NCBI GenBank assembly: GCA_019075925.1
Contig: JAGXAC010000007.1
Span: forward strand, 1-42,383
Direction of reading: 5' to 3'
Length of the DNA stretch: 42,383 nt
Source of the DNA: Hyphomicrobiales bacterium
Lineage (GTDB): Bacteria > Pseudomonadota > Alphaproteobacteria > Rhizobiales > Xanthobacteraceae
The position numbers and the translations under genes were made by a program. Positions 1-7,474 of the stretch are shown here, in pieces; positions within the stretch are counted from its first letter, which is position 1; the number at the start of each line of letters is the position of its first letter. The notes below the pieces were generated by a model that did no database searches, was not told where the DNA came from, and saw nothing but the letters and a program-made list of their open reading frames with translations.

Positions 1-566
1 CCAAGGCGACCGCGCAGGCCGCCGCCGAAGTCGCCAGGAAGTTCCCGATTCGGGCAATCGTCCACAATGCGGGAGCGATCCGGGCGAGCCTCCTCCCCGA
101 CGTCAAACAGGAGGACTTGCACGACCTGACGCAGCTCCATCTCGGCGCGGCAATCCTCATTGTACAGGCGGCGCTGCCGGGCATGCGCGAGCGCAAATTC
201 GGCCGCATCGTGTTGATTTCCTCGCGCGCCGCGCTCGGATTGCAGACCCGCACGATCTATTCGGCCACCAAGGCCGGCATGGTCGGCATGGCGCGTACTT
301 GGGCGCTTGAACTCGCCCCCACCGGCATCACCGTCAATGTCGTGGCGCCTGGTCCGATCGCCGACACCGAGATGTTCCGCGAAGTGATTCCGGAAGGCAG
401 CGAGCGGGAGACCGCACTGGCGAAATCGATACCGGTCGGCCGGCTCGGGCGTGGCGATGACGTCGCGCGGGCGGTAATGTTCTTTGCCGATCCGGAGAAT
501 TCCTTCGTCACCGGCCAGGTGCTTTATGTTTGCGGCGGCACCAGCGTCGCAAGCTTCGCCCTTTGA
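1..566 (+). CDS. SDR-family oxidoreductase, 5' end outside the window
   Basis: Short-chain dehydrogenase/reductase, probably NAD(P)H-dependent. The reading frame is open from base 3, so the gene starts upstream and the N-terminal TGxxxGxG cofactor loop is not seen. Visible family marks are the NAG motif in VHNAGA (bases 60-77), a Ser-rich strand (VLISSRAA), the catalytic YSATK motif and the PGPIADTEM segment that follows in 3-oxoacyl-ACP-reductase-like SDRs. The C-terminus (FVTGQVLYVCGGTS) is typical and complete. It ends 11 nt before the racemase-like gene and is probably in one operon with it. The substrate cannot be told from sequence. An internal TTG at 117 is not a credible start because the coding pattern continues upstream. 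Confidence 0.9.
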   Translation, partial: KATAQAAAEVARKFPIRAIVHNAGAIRASLLPDVKQEDLHDLTQLHLGAAILIVQAALPGMRERKFGRIVLISSRAALGLQTRTIYSATKAGMVGMARTWALELAPTGITVNVVAPGPIADTEMFREVIPEGSERETALAKSIPVGRLGRGDDVARAVMFFADPENSFVTGQVLYVCGGTSVASFAL

Positions 567-577
567 GGAAAAGTCCC

Positions 578-1351
578 ATGCGCATCTGGTACCAAAGCTA
601 CGTCGATGAACCGAACGGGCGAATTTACTGGGAGCGGCTGCGACGCCATCTCGCCGCGATCGTCGATCCGGGCACCACCGTTGACGTCAAGGGCATCACC
701 CCGCACGACAATTACGCGCATCCGATCGTCGAATTCCGCTGCGCCCGCGAGGTGATCTGCAATGCGGTGCGGGCCGAGCGCGAAGGTTACGACGCTTTCA
801 TCATCGGCCATTTTCAGGATGCCGGGCTTTACGAGGCACGTTCGGTGGTCGACATTCCTGTCGCGTCGCTTGGCGAAGCCTCGATGCTCTATGCCTGCCA
901 GCTAGGCCAGCGAAGCGGCATCGTCACCATCAACCCGCGTTACATCTCATGGTTTCACCATCAGATCGGCAAGTACGGGCTGGAGAAGCGCGTCGCTGGT
1001 GTGCACGCCATGACCTTCGAGCCGGGACAAATTCTGAAGGCCTACGAATCCGAGAAGCTCGCCGAAGACGTCGGACGACTGTTTGCCGAACAGGCAAAGC
1101 CTCTGGTCGCCGCCGGCTGCGACGTGCTTATTCCCGGCGGCGGCATCCCGATGCTGCTGTTTTCCGCCATCCAAGGACACACAGTCGACGGCGCGCCGGT
1201 AATCAATGGCATTCCGATCGTGGTGAAGATGGCCGAGCTTGCGGTCAAGCTGCGCAAGCTGACCGGTCTCGGGGTGAGCCGTGTGTCCGATTACGTCAAG
1301 GCTCCGCCGGAGATCATCGAGGAGTTTCTCGCCAACCCGAAGGGCCTGTGA
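578..1351 (+). CDS. Asp/Glu/hydantoin racemase-superfamily protein lacking both catalytic cysteines
   Basis: A 257-residue protein of the aspartate/glutamate/hydantoin racemase superfamily, normally cytosolic cofactor-independent isomerases or decarboxylases using one or two Cys. The ATG at 578 is chosen because GAGGAAA lies just upstream and the protein begins MRIWYQS, like family members; an in-frame start at 530 would overlap the preceding SDR. The first half-site reads GHFQDAGLYEAR, aligning with the usual (A/G)CFxDPGLxxAR, so His78 replaces the first Cys. The second half-site reads IPGGGIPM around residue 188, where GCAG is expected. Fold-level assignment is good; racemase activity is doubtful. 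It may be a lyase or decarboxylase, or bind a substrate of the neighbouring SDR. Confidence 0.8.
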   Translation: MRIWYQSYVDEPNGRIYWERLRRHLAAIVDPGTTVDVKGITPHDNYAHPIVEFRCAREVICNAVRAEREGYDAFIIGHFQDAGLYEARSVVDIPVASLGEASMLYACQLGQRSGIVTINPRYISWFHHQIGKYGLEKRVAGVHAMTFEPGQILKAYESEKLAEDVGRLFAEQAKPLVAAGCDVLIPGGGIPMLLFSAIQGHTVDGAPVINGIPIVVKMAELAVKLRKLTGLGVSRVSDYVKAPPEIIEEFLANPKGL

Positions 1352-1360
1352 AAGGACAAC

Positions 1361-1444
1361 ACGTCACTGCGAGGAGTTCGAAGCGACGAAGCAATCCAAT
1401 CCGCGCATTGTCGGCTGGATTGCTTCGCTGCGCTCGCAATGACG
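1361..1444. repeat. Dispersed palindromic repeat, copy 1
   Basis: Imperfect inverted repeat filling the gap between two convergent genes. The outer ends read CGTCACTGCGAG and CTCGCAATGACG; the inner arms are GAAGCAATCCA and TGGATTGCTTC. Two further copies lie at 11003-11076 and 34514-34595. RNA from either strand could fold into a long hairpin, so it may help end transcription of both flanking genes. Similar elements are recalled from Bradyrhizobium-type genomes (memory, not searched). Confidence 0.8.
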
Positions 1445-1448
1445 AGAT

Positions 1449-2603
1449 TTACTGCATCAGCTTCCATTTACCGCCGACCAGCTTGACCAGTACCAGCGCC
1501 CGCTTGTCGACGCCGAAGCTGTCGCCGGCATGGAAGTTGTACACCCCGTGCGTGCCGACAACTTCCTTTGCGCTTACCAGCGCATCGCGCAAAGCGTTGC
1601 GGAATTCCGGCGTGCCCGGCTTTGCACCGGTCGCCAGCGCCCGCTTGGCGGAATCGAGCAACACCAGATAACCGTCGAACGCATACGGTCCGAAAGCGCC
1701 GCGCGCTGGTTCGTTGTTCGCTTTCTGATACGCGGCTTGGTACTCAATCGCGATCTTTTTGGTCGGATAGCCGTCGGGTAACTGATCGGCCACCACCACA
1801 GGTCCGGTGGAGGCGATTACACCTTCGACCGCGGCGCCACCGACGCGCACGAAATCCGGATTGATGATTGCCGGCGTACCGTAAATCTCCTTGGTGTAGC
1901 CGCGCTCGCGCAACGCGATAAACGGCAGGGCACCCGGCGTTCCCGAACCGCCGGTCATTACCGCATCGGGCGCCGCCGCCATGATGTGCAGCGCCTGTGC
2001 CGTCACCGACGTGTCGGCACGGGCATAGCGTTCATTGGTCAGGATCTTGATGCCGTCTGGCGCGGCGGCCTTTTCCAGGCCCCCATAAACCAGATCGCCC
2101 CAGCCATCGCTATAGCCGATATAGCCGACGGTCTTCACGCCGACTTTTTTCATGTAGTCGACAACCACCGACACCATCAGCGTTGGCGGCTGCGGGATCG
2201 AAATCATCCATGAGCCGGGCTCGCCCGGCATGTTCACCGGAGCGACCGTGATGCACGGTACTTTGAGCTCGTGACAGACGGCTGTGATCGCGATCGAGCT
2301 CGGCGTCGAGCCGGAACCCATCAGCACATCCACCTTGTCCTGCTCGATCAGTTTGCGCGCATCGCGGGTTGCATTCGACGGATCGGTCGCATCGTCAAGT
2401 TGGATCAGCTTGATCTTGATGCCGTCGACGTTGTCCTTATAGGCCAAACCGGCGGCCGTTCCCTTGGCGTACGGAATGCCGATCGAGGCGCCCGGACCGG
2501 TCATCGCGGTGATCAGGCCGAGGGTGATATCGGCGGCCTTGGCCGGCATCGTCAGCAACGACAGAGCGGCCGCGCCCGCAACAAAACGCAAAAACTTTTT
2601 CAC
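1449..2603 (-). CDS. Liv-type ABC transporter substrate-binding protein
   Basis: Periplasmic binding protein of the branched-chain-amino-acid/amide type (Peripla_BP_6), 384 residues. The GTG at 2603 is preceded by GGGAGG six bases upstream and gives a classic Sec signal, KKFLRFVAGAAALSLL, cut after AKA, followed by mature ADITLGLITAMTG. The frame is open for 63 more codons upstream, but these run through the promoter region and lack a signal peptide. The body has the family marks of a two-lobed receptor (ARKLIEQDKVDVLMGSG, VKTVGYIGYSDGWGD). It diverges from the LivH-LivMG-LivF genes and most likely delivers ligand to that importer. Ligand unknown: the family also binds aromatic acids, amides and urea. 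Confidence 0.92.
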   Translation of the reverse strand: MKKFLRFVAGAAALSLLTMPAKAADITLGLITAMTGPGASIGIPYAKGTAAGLAYKDNVDGIKIKLIQLDDATDPSNATRDARKLIEQDKVDVLMGSGSTPSSIAITAVCHELKVPCITVAPVNMPGEPGSWMISIPQPPTLMVSVVVDYMKKVGVKTVGYIGYSDGWGDLVYGGLEKAAAPDGIKILTNERYARADTSVTAQALHIMAAAPDAVMTGGSGTPGALPFIALRERGYTKEIYGTPAIINPDFVRVGGAAVEGVIASTGPVVVADQLPDGYPTKKIAIEYQAAYQKANNEPARGAFGPYAFDGYLVLLDSAKRALATGAKPGTPEFRNALRDALVSAKEVVGTHGVYNFHAGDSFGVDKRALVLVKLVGGKWKLMQ

Positions 2604-2662
2604 GAGAAACCTCCCAAAATCCGCGACTGGACGACGCTTTCCCAGATAGCGTTCTGACAGAC

Positions 2663-2691
2663 TTTTTAAGCTTGAAACAATTTTGCAGCAA
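2663..2691 (-). promoter_or_regulatory. Candidate sigma-70 promoter of the binding-protein gene
   Basis: On the minus strand TTGCTG (2691-2686) and TAAAAA (2668-2663) are separated by exactly 17 bp, about 60 nt before the GTG start at 2603. Each box matches the consensus at 4 of 6 bases. The A+T-rich stretch stands out in the GC-rich gap 2604-2751 between the divergent genes. Prediction by eye only. Confidence 0.35.
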
Positions 2692-2751
2692 TGGTTTTCT
2701 TGGATCGGCGACGGCGCGAAGCGACGCAGGCGCGAGGCCGCCGGGGCACGC

Positions 2752-3801
2752 ATGACACCTGACATCGGCCTCATCCTCGGCATCGACGGCATCGCTACCG
2801 GATCGATCTACATCTTGGTCGGGCTCGGGCTCGTCCTTATTTTTTCCGTCACTCGCGTGGTATTCGTACCGTTCGGCGACATCGTCGCTTTTTCGGCGCT
2901 GACGCTTGCGTCGATGCAGCTTGGTCGCATGCCGGGCACCATTTATCTGATTGTCACGCTGGCGGTGGTGGCGTGCCTGGTCGAAACCGGCCAGCATTTG
3001 TGGCGCCGCCAGCCGCAGCGCATCGCGCGGGGACTCTTCGGTTACGGCGTGTTGCCGCTAATTCCGGCGGCCGTCGCCTTTCTGACGGCCGGACACCTGC
3101 CGGTGTGGGCGCAAATTCCACTGGCGATCGCGTTGGTGGTGCCGATCGGACCACTGATCGAGCGAATCGCGCTGCGTCCGCTCGCCGATGCCTCAATTCT
3201 TCTTCTGCTCGTCGTCTCGGTGGCGCTGACTTTTGGCCTCTCTGGCCTCGGGCTGTTATTTTTTGGTCCGGAGGGATTCCGCACCAGGCCTTTGACCGAC
3301 GAAATCTTCCGCTTCGGTCCGGTCGTCCTTTCTACGCAAACGATTCTGATGGTAGCGACCGCCGGCATCTTCAGCTTATTGCTGTTCTTGTTCTTCGAGC
3401 AAACGCTGATCGGCAAGGCACTGCGCGCGACCTCCGTCAACCGGATCGGCGCGCGCATCGTCGGCATCCGTCCCGGCAACGCCGCTGCGCTCGCCTTTCT
3501 GCTCGCTTCGCTCCTTGGCGCCGTTTCCGGCATTCTGATCGGACCGACGACGACACTCTATTACGATTCAGGTTTCATCATCGGACTGAAGGCATTTGTG
3601 GGCGCCATTATCGGCGGACTTACGAGCTATCCAGGGACCGCACTCGGAGCGCTGCTCATCGGGGTGCTGGAAAGCTTCGCTTCCTTTTGGGACAGTTCGC
3701 TCAAGGAGGTGGTGGTCTTTAGCGTGCTGATCCCGGTGCTACTTTGGCGCTCGCTTTCGCTCGGCCGTGTCGACGAAGAAGACCATGAGGTCGAGGAATG
3801 A
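2752..3801 (+). CDS. livH: Liv-type ABC permease, LivH family
   Basis: Inner-membrane permease of a branched-chain-type ABC importer, 349 residues. The start at ATG 2752 gives MTPDIGLILGIDGIATGSIY, the usual LivH opening; an upstream in-frame start at 2683 would add a polar Arg-rich tail unlike the family. About eight or nine hydrophobic segments are visible. The LivH-type signature near the C-terminus reads GLKAFVGAIIGGLTSYPGT, followed by GALLIGVLESF. An extra hydrophobic stretch around residues 60-110 makes it longer than most LivH proteins. Its stop overlaps the next start (ATGA), so it is translationally coupled to the LivM-LivG fusion. It should form a heterodimeric channel with the LivM half. 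Confidence 0.9.
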   Translation: MTPDIGLILGIDGIATGSIYILVGLGLVLIFSVTRVVFVPFGDIVAFSALTLASMQLGRMPGTIYLIVTLAVVACLVETGQHLWRRQPQRIARGLFGYGVLPLIPAAVAFLTAGHLPVWAQIPLAIALVVPIGPLIERIALRPLADASILLLLVVSVALTFGLSGLGLLFFGPEGFRTRPLTDEIFRFGPVVLSTQTILMVATAGIFSLLLFLFFEQTLIGKALRATSVNRIGARIVGIRPGNAAALAFLLASLLGAVSGILIGPTTTLYYDSGFIIGLKAFVGAIIGGLTSYPGTALGALLIGVLESFASFWDSSLKEVVVFSVLIPVLLWRSLSLGRVDEEDHEVEE

Positions 3802-5567
3802 GCCGGCGGAGCGCTGCGATTGTGCTCGCGCTCGCCGCGATTGCGCTGCTGGCGGCCGCACCATTTTACGCAACGTCCTTCACCATCACGCTACTAAACT
3901 ACATCGGCATCTATGCGCTGGTCGCGCTCGGCGTCGTGCTGCTGACGGGCTTCGGCGGGCTGACGTCGTTCGGGCAAGCGGCCTTCGTCGGCATTGCCGC
4001 CTACAGCACGGCCTGGCTCACGACTGCCGAAGGCGCTTCGCCCTGGCTCGGACTGCTGTTTGCGCTGGCGTCGACTGGGCTTGTAGCGACAGTTCTCGGT
4101 GCGGTGACCTTGCGGCTGGGCGGACATTATCTGCCGCTCGGCACCGTCGCTTGGGGGCTTGCGATCTTTTTTTTGTTCGGCAACTTCGAATCGCTCGGCC
4201 GCCATAATGGATTGGCCAATCTGCCGCCGATCTATATCGGCCGGCTCTCGCTCGAGCCGACCGCCGCCATTTATTATCTGATCTGGGCGATGCTGATCGC
4301 GGCGACGATTCTGGTGGCCAATCTTCTCGAATCACGCGAGGGCCGCGCCATCCGCAGCCTGCGCGGCGGCGTCGTGATGGTTGAGAGTCTCGGCATCAGC
4401 GTGTTTCGCATCCGGCTTATCACTTTCGTTATCGCCGCGCTGCTGGCGGCCCTTTCGGGCTGGCTCTACGCTCACATGAGCCGCTTCGTCAGCCCGGCTC
4501 CGTTCGATCTACGGATGGGCATCCAGTATCTATTCATGGCCCTCATCGGCGGATCAGGGCACATTCTTGGCGCGATCGTCGGTGCCGCCCTCATCACATT
4601 ATTGGAAAATGCCTTACAGGATGCACTGCCCCTGTTCACCCGTGACGGCCAGCAGCTTGAGGTCATCGTGTTCGCCGTCATCTACGTGCTTGTGTTGCAA
4701 TTCGCGCGCGGGGGCGTGATGCCCTTCGTGCTGCGCTTTGTGCCTGGAGCAGCCAAACCTCCCATCGTTGCGGCCGCGCCGCTGTCACGGCGTACGATGC
4801 CTGAACGCGGCACCTCTCTTCTCTCGGTCGAGCGGCTGTTCAAACGATTTGGCGGACTGGAAGCGGTCAGCCGCGTCGGATTCGAAATCAAAGCGGGAGA
4901 GATCGTCGGGCTGATCGGGCCGAATGGGGCCGGCAAGAGCACGGTGTTCAATCTCATCACGGGTGCGCTCACGTGCGACGACGGCAAAATTTCCTTCTTC
5001 GGTCAAGATATCACCCGGGCTGGTCAGCGCCGCATCGCCGAAGCCGGCATCGCCAGGACCTTCCAGCATGTTAAATTGCGGCCGAAAATGTCGCTGCTCG
5101 ACAACGTGTTACTTGGAACTTATACGCGGACCCGCGCCGGCTTTTTCCGAGGTGCGTTGCGACTTGACCGGCAAGAGGAACGGCGCGCGCGGTTCGAAGC
5201 GCTGGCACAGCTCAAGCGCGTCGGCCTTGGCGACGAACCATATGGTCCGGCCGGCAATCTGCCGCTTGGACGCCAGCGCATCCTCGAAGTTGCGCGGGCG
5301 CTCGCTGCCGATCCGGCGCTGATTATCCTCGACGAACCGGCCGCCGGCCTCAGCCGCGTAGAAAAGAAAGCACTGGTCGATTTGCTGCATTCCTTGCGCA
5401 ACGAGGGAGTCACTGTTCTCTTGGTGGAACATGACGTGGAATTCGTCATGGGTCTCGTCGACCGGATCGTGGTGATGGATTTCGGCTCCAAACTCGTTGA
5501 AGGCACGCCGGGGGCCGTGCGCGCAAATCCGCTCGTGCAAGAAGCCTATCTCGGCAGTGTCGCATGA
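3798..5567 (+). CDS. Fused Liv-type permease and ATPase (LivM-LivG)
   Basis: One 589-residue polypeptide carrying both a LivM-type permease and a LivG-type ATPase. Residues 1-310 are hydrophobic, with LivM marks such as GFGGLTSFGQAAFVGIAAY and LFMALIGGSGHILGAIVGA. A linker of about 30 residues (311-340) leads to the ATPase: Walker A GPNGAGKS at 374-381, Q-loop region TFQHVKL, signature LPLGRQR at 488-494 (the LivG variant of LSGGQ), Walker B LIILDEP at 508-514 and a switch His in VEHDVEF. The LivG-type insertion between Walker A and signature is present. No stop or frameshift separates the halves. Start and stop both overlap neighbours by ATGA. LivM-LivG fusions occur in other Proteobacteria, so a natural fusion is likely. 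Confidence 0.93.
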   Translation: MSRRSAAIVLALAAIALLAAAPFYATSFTITLLNYIGIYALVALGVVLLTGFGGLTSFGQAAFVGIAAYSTAWLTTAEGASPWLGLLFALASTGLVATVLGAVTLRLGGHYLPLGTVAWGLAIFFLFGNFESLGRHNGLANLPPIYIGRLSLEPTAAIYYLIWAMLIAATILVANLLESREGRAIRSLRGGVVMVESLGISVFRIRLITFVIAALLAALSGWLYAHMSRFVSPAPFDLRMGIQYLFMALIGGSGHILGAIVGAALITLLENALQDALPLFTRDGQQLEVIVFAVIYVLVLQFARGGVMPFVLRFVPGAAKPPIVAAAPLSRRTMPERGTSLLSVERLFKRFGGLEAVSRVGFEIKAGEIVGLIGPNGAGKSTVFNLITGALTCDDGKISFFGQDITRAGQRRIAEAGIARTFQHVKLRPKMSLLDNVLLGTYTRTRAGFFRGALRLDRQEERRARFEALAQLKRVGLGDEPYGPAGNLPLGRQRILEVARALAADPALIILDEPAAGLSRVEKKALVDLLHSLRNEGVTVLLVEHDVEFVMGLVDRIVVMDFGSKLVEGTPGAVRANPLVQEAYLGSVA

Positions 5568-6283
5568 GGCCGCTTCTGGAAATCAGGGAGTTTCACGTTG
5601 CTTACGGCAAGGTCGAGGCTGTGCGCGGTGTCGGTCTGACCATGCAGCAAGGTCAGATCGTCACCGTGATCGGACCGAACGGCGCCGGTAAAACGACTTT
5701 ACTCGCCGCCGCCGCCGGGCTGCTGCGTTCGCGCGGCCAGGTGATCTACGATGGCGTCGACCTCGAGCGGATTGACGTCGAGGAGCGGGTTGAGCGCGGC
5801 TTATGCCTGGTGCCGGAACGGCGTGAGTTGTTCGGCGACATGGCGGTCGCCGATAATCTTCTGCTCGGCGCTTACGCGCGCCGCCGCCACGGCGCGGATG
5901 TGAAGCAGACTCTGCAACAGGTATTTGCTCGTTTCCCGCGCCTTGCGGAGCGGCAAGGACAAAAGGCACAGACGCTGTCCGGCGGCGAGCGCCAGATGCT
6001 GGCGCTCGGCCGAGCTCTAATGGCGAAACCGCGGCTATTGATGCTCGACGAGCCAAGTCTCGGTCTGGCGCCTATCATGGTTCGTGAAATCTTTCACATC
6101 GTTGCGTCACTGCGCCAGCTTGGCGTGTCGATCCTGCTGGTTGAGCAGAATGCGCGGGCCGCGCTGGAGACTTCCGATTACGGCTACGTGCTGGAAATGG
6201 GCGAGATCACCCACCAGGGTCCATCGGCTGCACTCGCCCACGACGGCCGCGTGGTCACCACCTATCTCGGCGGAACCTCCTGA
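5564..6283 (+). CDS. livF: Liv-type ABC ATPase, LivF family
   Basis: Second nucleotide-binding subunit of the importer, 239 residues, the normal LivF length. It shows Walker A GPNGAGKT at 37-44, the LivF-typical LVPERRELFGDMAVADNL, signature LSGGERQMLALGRAL, Walker B RLLMLDEPSLGLAP and the switch segment LLVEQNARAAL. The start overlaps the preceding stop (ATGA) and its stop overlaps the thiolase start (TGATG), so transport and catabolic genes are on one transcript. It should pair with the LivG half of the upstream fusion protein on the cytoplasmic face. Confidence 0.95.
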   Translation: MRPLLEIREFHVAYGKVEAVRGVGLTMQQGQIVTVIGPNGAGKTTLLAAAAGLLRSRGQVIYDGVDLERIDVEERVERGLCLVPERRELFGDMAVADNLLLGAYARRRHGADVKQTLQQVFARFPRLAERQGQKAQTLSGGERQMLALGRALMAKPRLLMLDEPSLGLAPIMVREIFHIVASLRQLGVSILLVEQNARAALETSDYGYVLEMGEITHQGPSAALAHDGRVVTTYLGGTS

Positions 6284-7446
6284 TGGCGGCGCGCGGCTAT
6301 GACGATGTCGTACTGGCCGCGCCGGTGACGGTTCCTTATGTGCGTTACTCGACCCACGGCGCACACTGGTTTCTCGGCCGCGCCGTCGCCGGGCTGATCG
6401 CCGCCGCAAAAATTCCGAAACGGCAGATCGACGGTCTCGCGGTTGCAAGCTTCACGCTTGCGCCCGACACCGCCGTCGGTCTGACGCAGCACCTCGGCTT
6501 GACGCTACGCTGGCTCGACCACGTGCCGATGGGTGGCGCATCGGGCATTGTATCGATCCGCCGTGCGGCGCGCGCTGTGCAAGGCGGCGATGCCGAGATC
6601 GTCGCCTGCGTCGGCGGCGATACCAATCACACCGACAGCTTCCGCCGCAATACCGCAAACTTCAGCCAATTCGCCCAAGACGCCGTTTATCCCTATGGCT
6701 CGGGCGGGCCGAACACGAGTTTTGCACTGTTGACCGCTTACTACATGCGCAGGCACGGAGCGACCCGCGAGGATTTCGGCAAACTGTGCGTCGCCCAGCG
6801 CACCAACGCGCTGGAAAATCCGCTGGCCTTATTCAAGAAGCCGCTGACGCTTGCCGATTACCTCAACGCGCGGCTGGTCGCTGATCCGCTTCGGCTATTC
6901 GACTGCGTGATGCCGTGCGCCGGCGCCGAAGGATTTCTGGTGATGCGGCGAGGAACGGCGGAAAAGCTCGGACTGCCGTTCGCGCGCCTGCTCGGCGCGG
7001 TCGAGCGGCACAATGCCTTTCCCGCCGATCCGATCCAGGATCGCGGCGGCTGGGCGCTCGATCGCGACGCGCTTTACGCCCAGGCCGGCGTCGGACCCGA
7101 CGACATCGATTTCCTCGAAACCTACGACGATTATCCGGTCATCAACGTCCTGCAATTCGAGGGGCTCGGCTTCTGCCCTGAGGGCGGCGGCGCGGAGTTC
7201 ATCCGTGCCAACAGCTTCGAGGTTGCGGGAAGTTTCCCGTTCAATACCTCGGGCGGGCAATTGTCGGTCGGCCAGGCCGGCGCGGCAGGCGGACATCTCG
7301 GCATTGTCGAAGCCATCCGCCAGTTGAGCGGACAGACGCTCGGCGCGCGCGTGCCTGACGCCAGACACGGGTTGATCTCGGGGTTCGGTATGATCAATTA
7401 CGATCGCGGAATTTGCAGCGGCGCGGCTTTGCTGGCCGCTGCCTGA
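6283..7446 (+). CDS. Thiolase-fold protein (SCP2/lipid-transfer thiolase family), atypical active site
   Basis: A 387-residue thiolase-superfamily protein, similar in layout to SCP2-thiolase-like acetyl-CoA acetyltransferases and the Ltp aldolases of steroid side-chain degradation. The nucleophile loop reads PMGGASG (residues 82-88), so Gly85 stands where thiolases have Cys. The downstream NTSGGQLSVGQAGAAGGH has Gln331 where GHPxG supplies the catalytic His. A Tyr-rich segment, ETYDDYPVINVLQFEGLGFC, aligns with the region carrying catalytic tyrosines in Ltp-type aldolases. It directly precedes a DUF35 gene, the usual partner of such proteins. A retro-aldol or acyl-transfer role on a CoA ester is inferred; ordinary thiolysis is unlikely. 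Confidence 0.85.
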   Translation: MAARGYDDVVLAAPVTVPYVRYSTHGAHWFLGRAVAGLIAAAKIPKRQIDGLAVASFTLAPDTAVGLTQHLGLTLRWLDHVPMGGASGIVSIRRAARAVQGGDAEIVACVGGDTNHTDSFRRNTANFSQFAQDAVYPYGSGGPNTSFALLTAYYMRRHGATREDFGKLCVAQRTNALENPLALFKKPLTLADYLNARLVADPLRLFDCVMPCAGAEGFLVMRRGTAEKLGLPFARLLGAVERHNAFPADPIQDRGGWALDRDALYAQAGVGPDDIDFLETYDDYPVINVLQFEGLGFCPEGGGAEFIRANSFEVAGSFPFNTSGGQLSVGQAGAAGGHLGIVEAIRQLSGQTLGARVPDARHGLISGFGMINYDRGICSGAALLAAA

Positions 7447-7474
7447 ATTTACAATGGTCTTTCGAGGTGAAGCC

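Noticed and set aside
949-1671. 240-codon plus-strand frame over the end of the racemase-like gene and the first repeat
   Set aside because: It runs through a non-coding repeat and antisense into the binding-protein gene; composition is Arg/Ser-rich as in shadow frames.
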